Assembly: GCA_020854055.1 (NCBI GenBank)
Contig: JADZGD010000137.1
Location: 1-64,000 of the forward strand
Direction: 5' to 3'
DNA from: Bryobacterales bacterium
GTDB lineage: Bacteria; Acidobacteriota; Terriglobia; Bryobacterales; Bryobacteraceae
Length of the DNA: 64,000 bases
The notes beneath the pieces were generated by a model, which saw only the letters and a program-made list of their open reading frames with translations, was not told the DNA's origin and did no database searches. The translations under genes and the position numbers were made by a program. Of the stretch, positions 58,902-64,000 are shown piece after piece; the first letter of the stretch is position 1, and each line of letters starts with the position of its first letter.

Positions 58902-59829
58902 GATCGCCACTATCGTCGCCTTGGCGCCGCTGGCGGTGGCCGTGTTCGCCCAGGATGAGGCGGCCACCTTCAGAGCCGACACCCGCCTGGTGGTACTGCA
59001 CGCCAGTGTGCTCGACAAGAAAGAGCGGCTGGTGACGGACCTGAAACGGGACGACTTCAAGGTCTACGAGAACGGCGTCCAACAGCAGTTGAAGGTCTTC
59101 CGGCGCGAGGATGTGCCGGTTTCACTCGGCATCGTTATCGACAACAGCGGTAGTATGCGCGAGAAACGCCAACGGGTGGAGGCCGCCGCCCTGGCCCTGG
59201 TGAAGGCGTCCAATCCGCAGGACGAAGTCTTCATCGTCAACTTTAACGACGAGGCGTTTCTCGACGTGCCCTTCACCAGCGACATCGCCAAAATGCAGGA
59301 AGGGCTGGCACGTATCGATTCGCGCGGCGGCACGGCGATGCGCGACGCCATCAGCGGCGCCATCGACGAGATGAAGGCTCACGCCAAGAAGGACAAGAGA
59401 ATCCTGCTGGTGATTACCGACGGCAACGACAATACCAGTTCGATAACGCTGGAACGGCTGGTGGAAAAATGCAGCGGCGCCGAGATGCCGATCGCCATCT
59501 ACACCATAGGGCTCCTGAACGAAGAAGAGAAGCGTGAGGCGAAAAAGGCCGAGCGGGCTTTGAATGCGTTGACCAGAGCCTCGGGCGGCCTGGCCTACTA
59601 CCCGAAGCAGGCCGCGGAGGTGGATGCCCTTGCCGTGAAGGTCGCCCACGAGATCCGCAACCAGTACATCCTCGCTTATACTCCGTCCAACCCGGCGCTG
59701 GACGGCACATTCCGCCAGATCCGCGTCCAGGTACAGGGGCGCGGACTTCAGGTGCGCACGCGCACCGGTTACTACGCCGCCCCGGAGAGCATCCGGCGCG
59801 CCCGCGTTTCACAGGTCCCGCCACACTGA
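58885..59829 (+). CDS. VWFA-related acidobacterial protein, exported (second of pair)
   Basis: A 314-residue paralogue of the preceding protein. Start ATG 58885 within the 3' end of the first gene gives the signal peptide RIATIVALAPLAVAVFAQD. Domain order is the same: KRDDFKVYENGVQQQLKVF, then MIDAS I-D-N-S-G-S-M, RGGTAMRDAISGAIDEM, ITDGNDNTSS and a C-terminal NQYILAYTPSNPALDGTFRQ. The shared order and close C-terminal motifs indicate a tandem duplication. It probably forms a complex with the first protein or acts in the same structure. Confidence 0.87.
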   Translation: MPRLSRIATIVALAPLAVAVFAQDEAATFRADTRLVVLHASVLDKKERLVTDLKRDDFKVYENGVQQQLKVFRREDVPVSLGIVIDNSGSMREKRQRVEAAALALVKASNPQDEVFIVNFNDEAFLDVPFTSDIAKMQEGLARIDSRGGTAMRDAISGAIDEMKAHAKKDKRILLVITDGNDNTSSITLERLVEKCSGAEMPIAIYTIGLLNEEEKREAKKAERALNALTRASGGLAYYPKQAAEVDALAVKVAHEIRNQYILAYTPSNPALDGTFRQIRVQVQGRGLQVRTRTGYYAAPESIRRARVSQVPPH

Positions 59830-59834
59830 GAGAG

Positions 59835-60041
59835 ATGATTCGATTTCTCTGGAAATCATCGCGCGGCTACCGCCTGCGGCCGTGGGCCAGCCCCTACTTT
59901 CGATGGCGCGTGGAAACCTACTGGGGTGTTCCGGCATCCGAGTTGGATAACGCCGCCATGCGGCGCTTCGTCTGGCGGCATCGTGACGAATTGTGCCGTT
60001 TCCTCCACTGGGCCGGACGGATGGGCCGCGGACGATCCTGA
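59835..60041 (+). CDS. Small conserved-looking protein
   Basis: A 68-residue frame starting 5 bp after the VWFA stop, with GAGAG upstream of the ATG. It is Arg/Trp-rich (FLWKSSRGYRLRPWASPYFR, WRVETYWG, FVWRHRDELCRFLHWAGRM) without signal peptide or membrane helix. Dense aromatic and basic residues and tight spacing suggest a real gene rather than noise, but no family was recognised. It ends 17 bp before metH, and could be co-expressed with it. Confidence 0.55.
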   Translation: MIRFLWKSSRGYRLRPWASPYFRWRVETYWGVPASELDNAAMRRFVWRHRDELCRFLHWAGRMGRGRS

Positions 60042-60058
60042 TATTCTGAAAATAACGA

Positions 60059-63000
60059 ATGGGAACCCCCGAACTGTCTCGCGAAACAATACTGGAGTGT
60101 CTCGACGAGCGCATTTTGATCATGGATGGCGCCATGGGCACGATGCTGCAGCAGCATCACCTGACGGCCGCGGATTTTGGTGGAGCGGAGTTGGAGGGCT
60201 GCAACGAAAACCTGGTGCTGACGCGCCCCGATGTGATCTCGAGCATCCATCGCGCTTACCTCGATGCCGACGCCGACATCATCGAGACAAATAGCTTCGG
60301 CGGCACGCCGGTGGTGTTGGGTGAATACCGTCTCGCCGGGCTGGCGCCCCAAATCAACTTCATGGCCGCCCGCCTGGCCCGCCAGGCCGCCGACGAATAT
60401 GCATCGAGCGGCAGGCCACGATTTGTCGCCGGCTCCATGGGCCCTACCACCAAGGCAATCACCGTCACCGGCGGCATCACCTTCAACGAACTGGAAGAGA
60501 ACTTCTACATCCAGGCCAAGGCGCTGATTGAAGGCGGCGCCGATCTGCTACTGGTGGAAACGGCCCAGGACACGCGCAACGTAAAGGCGGCTCTGAACGC
60601 CATCCGGCGCGTGGAGCGGGAACACGGCCGCCAGATCCCGATCATGGTCTCCGGCACGATCGAGCCGATGGGCACCATGCTCGCGGGCCAAACGGCTGAT
60701 GCCTTTTATGTTTCGGTGGCCGGCGCCAACCTGCTCTCTGTCGGATTGAACTGCGCCACCGGGCCCGAGTTCATGACCGACCACCTTCGCACCCTGCACC
60801 AGATGGCCTCCATGCGCATCTCCTGCTACCCCAACGCCGGGCTGCCGAACGAAGATGGCACCTACCTGGAAACGCCGGAATCGCTGGCGCGGCAGATGGG
60901 CAGGTTCATCGAACATGGTTGGCTGAACATCGCCGGCGGGTGCTGTGGCACCACGCCGGATCACATCCGCGCCATCGCCGCGGTAGCCGAGGGCCGCAAG
61001 CCGCGCGCCGCTCCCCGCAACTCGGCCCGTTCCTATTATTCGGGCATCGAACTGGTGGAAGCTGATCAGGCCAGCCGTCCGCTACTGGTGGGCGAGCGGA
61101 CCAACGTCATCGGCTCCCGGCTGTTCAAGAACATGGTGGCGGCCGAAAAGTGGGAAGAGGCAAGCGAGATCGCCCGGCGCCAGGTACGCAATGGCGCCCA
61201 TATTATCGACGTCTGCCTGCAATCGAGCGAACGCGATGAATTGCAGGACATCCCGCCCTTCTACGAATACCTCATCCGGAAAATTAAGGCTCCGGTGATG
61301 GTGGATACCACCGATCCCAAGGCGATTGAGCTGGCGCTCACTTACTGCCAGGGCAAGAGCATCATCAACTCGGTGAACCTGGAAGACGGCGAAGAAAAAT
61401 TCGAAAACGTCTGCCCGATCGCCCGCGCCTACAACGCCGCCCTGGTGGTGGGTTGTATCGACGAGGACCGCAAACAGGCGCAGGCCTTCACGCGCGAGCG
61501 CAAACTGGCGATTGCCGAACGCTCCGTGAAGCTGCTCACCACCCGGTTCGGCATGGCGGTGGAAGACCTGATCATCGACCCGCTGGTGTTCCCTTGCGCC
61601 ACCGGCGACGAGAACTATATCGGCGGAGCTGTAGAGACCATCGAAGCTCTCAGCATGATCCACCAGGCCATTCCCGGCGTCAAGACGGTGCTGGGCATCT
61701 CGAATATCTCTTTCGGCCTTCCCGCCGCGGCGCGCGAACTGGTGAACTCGGTTTTCCTGTACTACTGCACCAGGGCAGGCCTGGACCTGGCGATCGTCAA
61801 TTCCGAGAAGCTGGAGCGCTTCGCCTCGCTCGATCAAGCCGAGCGGCAACTGGCGGAAAATCTGCTTTTCAACCGCCCGGTTGCCAACCCCCCGGCCGAC
61901 CACCCGCATGCCGCGCTTCTCGCCGCCGCTCCCGAGGACTGGCGAAAGCAGACGCACGAGCAGAAGGTTGCCATTAACCAGCTCCACATCGCCGCCATCG
62001 CCGAGCACTTCCGCTCCCACAATCCCAAGGAGAAGAAGAAGGCCGCTGAACTGCCTCTCGATGAACGGCTCGCCAACTACATCATTGAGGGTTCAAAAGA
62101 CGGCCTCATCGACGATCTGGAGCGCAAGCGCGCCGAAGGCCTTGCTCCGCTCGACATCATCAACGGACCGCTGATGAGCGGCATGGCCGAAGTGGGCCGC
62201 CTGTTTAACAACAACGAGCTGATTGTGGCCGAAGTGCTGCAATCGGCCGAAGCGATGAAGGCGGCGGTGAACCATCTTCAGCAGTTCATGGAGAAGGCCG
62301 AAACCGCCACCCGCGGAAGAATCATTCTGGCCACCGTCAAGGGCGACGTCCACGATATCGGAAAAAATCTGGTGGAGATCATCCTCGCCAACAACGGCTA
62401 CACCGTGGTCAACCTGGGCATCAAGGTGCCACCTGACGAGTTGATTCGCGCCTGCAAGGAATATAATCCGGATGCCGTTGGGCTCTCCGGATTGCTGGTG
62501 AAAAGCGCGCAGCAAATGGCGATAACCGGCACGGACCTGCACGATGCCGGAATCGATGTGCCCCTGCTGGTGGGCGGCGCCGCGCTGTCGGAAAAGTACG
62601 CCAAAGGGAAAATCGCGCCCGCCTACGCCGCGCCCACCTTCTATGCCAAGGACGCCATGACCGGCTTGCGGCTGATGAATGAGATCACGGATCCGGAACA
62701 ACGCGAAGGGGTGCTGGCCGCCAACACTCACCTCGATGCCGGCGTCTGGCAGGAGACTCGCGAGCACGACCCGGTGGTCATCACCGAGAATCGAAGTTCG
62801 AAGGTCCGTACCGGCATCCTCCTCCCCGCACTTCCCTACCCTGAGCGACGGGAGCGCCTGGTGCCCGGCCTGGCCGAGGTCTGGAGCTATATCAATCCCT
62901 ACATGCTCTACGGACGCCACATGGGCTTCAAAGGCAACTTTGAAAAGTGTCTTGCCGAGCGGGATCCCAAAGCCATCGAACTGCTAAACAAAATGACTGA

Positions 63001-63640
63001 AGTGAAGCAGTTCGCCGCCCGCTTCATGAAAGTGCGCGCGGTTTGGCGGTTCTACGAGGCCGAACGCGCCGGCAACTCGATTCGCCTGTTCGAAGCCGGC
63101 TCCGCCGAACCCGTTCACACCTTTCACTTCGGCCGGCAACCCAAGGCCGATGGCCTCTGCCTCAGCGACTACATCCTGGAGCCTGCCTCCGGCCGCCGCG
63201 ACCAGTTGGCGCTGTTTCTGGTAACGGCCGGCGAAGGCGTCCTCCAGCAATCGGAGTTGGCCAAGACCCGAGGTGAGTTTTTTCTTGCTCACGGCCTGCA
63301 GGCGCTGGCCATCGAGACCGCCGAAGCCTGCGCCGAATGGCTTCACCGGCGGATCCGCGAAGATTGGGGCTACCCGGACCCGCCCACGATGACGATGCAG
63401 CAGCGCTTCACCTCCCGTTACCACGGCAAGCGCTATAGCTTCGGGTACCCGGCCTGCCCCAACCTGGAAAATCAGGCGGGCCTGTTTAAGCTGCTGCAAC
63501 CGGAAAGCACCGGCGTGAGGTTGACCGACGGCTACATGATGGAGCCCGAAGCCAGCGTCAGCGCCATCGTCTTCCACCACCCCGATTGCTCCTTCTTCTC
63601 GGCGGGCGACGAGGAAACCGCGGCCGTCATGGGCGGATAG
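60059..63640 (+). CDS. metH: Cobalamin-dependent methionine synthase
   Basis: Transfers the methyl group of 5-methyltetrahydrofolate to homocysteine through cobalamin. The 1193 residues carry all modules in order. The homocysteine domain (1 to about 310) has zinc ligands near Cys232 (GLNCATGP) and Cys295-296 (GGCCGTTP). The pterin-binding domain spans about 345-600 (VGERTNVIGSRLFK). The B12 cap and Rossmann domain has lower axial ligand His near 764 in DVHDIGKN. A C-terminal activation domain spans about 900-1190, with RYHGKRYSFGYPACPN. No cobalamin riboswitch precedes it (17 bp gap to the small gene). cobA-hemD upstream in this window supplies precorrin-2. Confidence 0.97.
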   Translation: MGTPELSRETILECLDERILIMDGAMGTMLQQHHLTAADFGGAELEGCNENLVLTRPDVISSIHRAYLDADADIIETNSFGGTPVVLGEYRLAGLAPQINFMAARLARQAADEYASSGRPRFVAGSMGPTTKAITVTGGITFNELEENFYIQAKALIEGGADLLLVETAQDTRNVKAALNAIRRVEREHGRQIPIMVSGTIEPMGTMLAGQTADAFYVSVAGANLLSVGLNCATGPEFMTDHLRTLHQMASMRISCYPNAGLPNEDGTYLETPESLARQMGRFIEHGWLNIAGGCCGTTPDHIRAIAAVAEGRKPRAAPRNSARSYYSGIELVEADQASRPLLVGERTNVIGSRLFKNMVAAEKWEEASEIARRQVRNGAHIIDVCLQSSERDELQDIPPFYEYLIRKIKAPVMVDTTDPKAIELALTYCQGKSIINSVNLEDGEEKFENVCPIARAYNAALVVGCIDEDRKQAQAFTRERKLAIAERSVKLLTTRFGMAVEDLIIDPLVFPCATGDENYIGGAVETIEALSMIHQAIPGVKTVLGISNISFGLPAAARELVNSVFLYYCTRAGLDLAIVNSEKLERFASLDQAERQLAENLLFNRPVANPPADHPHAALLAAAPEDWRKQTHEQKVAINQLHIAAIAEHFRSHNPKEKKKAAELPLDERLANYIIEGSKDGLIDDLERKRAEGLAPLDIINGPLMSGMAEVGRLFNNNELIVAEVLQSAEAMKAAVNHLQQFMEKAETATRGRIILATVKGDVHDIGKNLVEIILANNGYTVVNLGIKVPPDELIRACKEYNPDAVGLSGLLVKSAQQMAITGTDLHDAGIDVPLLVGGAALSEKYAKGKIAPAYAAPTFYAKDAMTGLRLMNEITDPEQREGVLAANTHLDAGVWQETREHDPVVITENRSSKVRTGILLPALPYPERRERLVPGLAEVWSYINPYMLYGRHMGFKGNFEKCLAERDPKAIELLNKMTEVKQFAARFMKVRAVWRFYEAERAGNSIRLFEAGSAEPVHTFHFGRQPKADGLCLSDYILEPASGRRDQLALFLVTAGEGVLQQSELAKTRGEFFLAHGLQALAIETAEACAEWLHRRIREDWGYPDPPTMTMQQRFTSRYHGKRYSFGYPACPNLENQAGLFKLLQPESTGVRLTDGYMMEPEASVSAIVFHHPDCSFFSAGDEETAAVMGG

Positions 63641-63697
63641 CACCATCTAACCACCGGGCCAGGGGTTTAGCTGAGAAAACATTAAGTAAAAAAATTG

Positions 63698-63726
63698 TTC
63701 ACAGACGCCGGGTGTTCATGTATCAT
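63698..63726 (+). promoter_or_regulatory. Promoter of the last exported-protein gene
   Basis: TTCACA (63698-63703), 17-bp spacer and TATCAT (63721-63726): each box differs from consensus at one position. Predicted start near 63733 leaves a leader of about 70 bases before the gene. Confidence 0.6.
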
Positions 63727-63804
63727 GAGGAAGTTGTCCCCATGTACTCGCGCGTTCAGCTTCATGTGCGCACGGAGTGCGTATACAAATAGAGAGGCTA
63801 TTTC

Positions 63805-64000
63805 ATGAAGTGGTTTTCGATTGTTTCGCTCTTTGCGTTTCTGACCTTGGCGGCCACGGGCCAAGCCGCCGTGACCGTTGGCTCTTACGACGCGGGGAAT
63901 TGCTATCCATTCAGTTGCGCCGCTGGTGACGGCATAACCGCGTACCAGCAGGTTTACGACGCGAGCGCCTTCCTCGGCCCACTGACTTTCAACCAGATCA
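63805..64000 (+). CDS. Exported protein, N-terminal part only (PEP-CTERM-type likely)
   Basis: Begins MKWFSIVSLFAFLTLAATGQ, a Sec signal peptide, after AGAGAGG seven bases upstream; the stop lies beyond the window. The mature start AVTVGSYDAGNCYPFSCAAG with YQQVYDASAFLG resembles secreted proteins of Solibacter relatives that end in a PEP-CTERM sorting signal. The C-terminus is not visible, so the sorting class is inferred. No function known. Confidence 0.6.
   Translation, partial: MKWFSIVSLFAFLTLAATGQAAVTVGSYDAGNCYPFSCAAGDGITAYQQVYDASAFLGPLTFNQI

Noticed and set aside
60042..60058. Cobalamin riboswitch expected before metH
   Set aside because: The gap is 17 bp and no B12-box-like sequence is present upstream of the small gene either.
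63586..63792. Short plus-strand frame across the end of metH
   Set aside because: It overlaps the metH 3' end out of frame, contains the promoter of the next gene and has no motif.

Overview
The window is 64 kb of GC-rich, gene-dense chromosome from an acidobacterium, most probably of the Solibacter/Bryobacter group. The lineage call rests on an exported protein with the C-terminal domain first defined in Solibacter (TIGR03437 type), two adjacent VWFA-related proteins of the acidobacterial type (TIGR03436 type), a large TonB-dependent receptor with an N-terminal carboxypeptidase-regulatory-like domain, repeated Tat-targeted Gfo/Idh/MocA oxidoreductases, and a likely PEP-CTERM-type exported protein at the right edge. 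No rRNA, tRNA, CRISPR array, insertion sequence or prophage was seen.

Layout. 1-4761 (minus strand) is a branched-chain amino acid operon, ilvB-ilvN-ilvC-cimA, preceded by what looks like a classical attenuator: an extended -10 promoter, a 41-codon leader peptide with 10 Ile/Leu/Val in 15 codons, and a GC-rich hairpin followed by six T just before ilvB. 4871-10223 holds catabolic exported enzymes (S46 dipeptidyl peptidase, sulfatase, amidohydrolase). 10267-14192 is rfaE2-mfd, followed by a convergent single-domain Clp-type AAA+ ATPase and an SDR oxidoreductase. 16349-20857 is a tetrapyrrole operon (hemX-like, hemA, hemC, fused cobA-hemD), with a perfect CTGTAA-A-TTACAG palindrome at its start. 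20873-28216 carries two Gfo/Idh/MocA oxidoreductases around a signalling cluster: a stand-alone receiver, a hybrid histidine kinase and, between them on the opposite strand, an orphan fused TssB-TssC-like contractile sheath protein.

28217-28585 is the decayed remnant of an anion permease. An RRM-type RNA-binding protein, a membrane PIN-TRAM protein, an esterase, an uncharacterised protein coupled to an orphan HlyD-type adaptor, and an S66 carboxypeptidase follow. 35690-48432 is a carbohydrate-use region: a GH28 and TonB-receptor operon facing a LacI-type regulator, a Tat-targeted DegT-type aminotransferase, a GH38 alpha-mannosidase-like protein, a Gfo/Idh/MocA oxidoreductase and a sugar isomerase-like protein. 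Operator-like sequences flank the lacI gene on both sides. 48436-53013 is a four-gene minus-strand operon with 4-bp start/stop overlaps at every junction: a TIGR03437 propeller-like protein, a Tat-targeted methyltransferase-like protein, a NarL-type sensor kinase and a propeller lipoprotein. 53149-54836 has a FecR-domain protein behind a near-consensus sigma-54 promoter, a hypothetical protein and a 54-residue Cys-rich protein. 54846-57836 holds an orphan pseudopilin, pyrG and kdsB. 57909-63640 holds two VWFA-related proteins, a small protein and metH.

Start codons were chosen from Shine-Dalgarno spacing, signal peptides and family length, so several genes are annotated shorter than their longest open frame. 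All family assignments were made by reading motifs; no database search or structure prediction was run.
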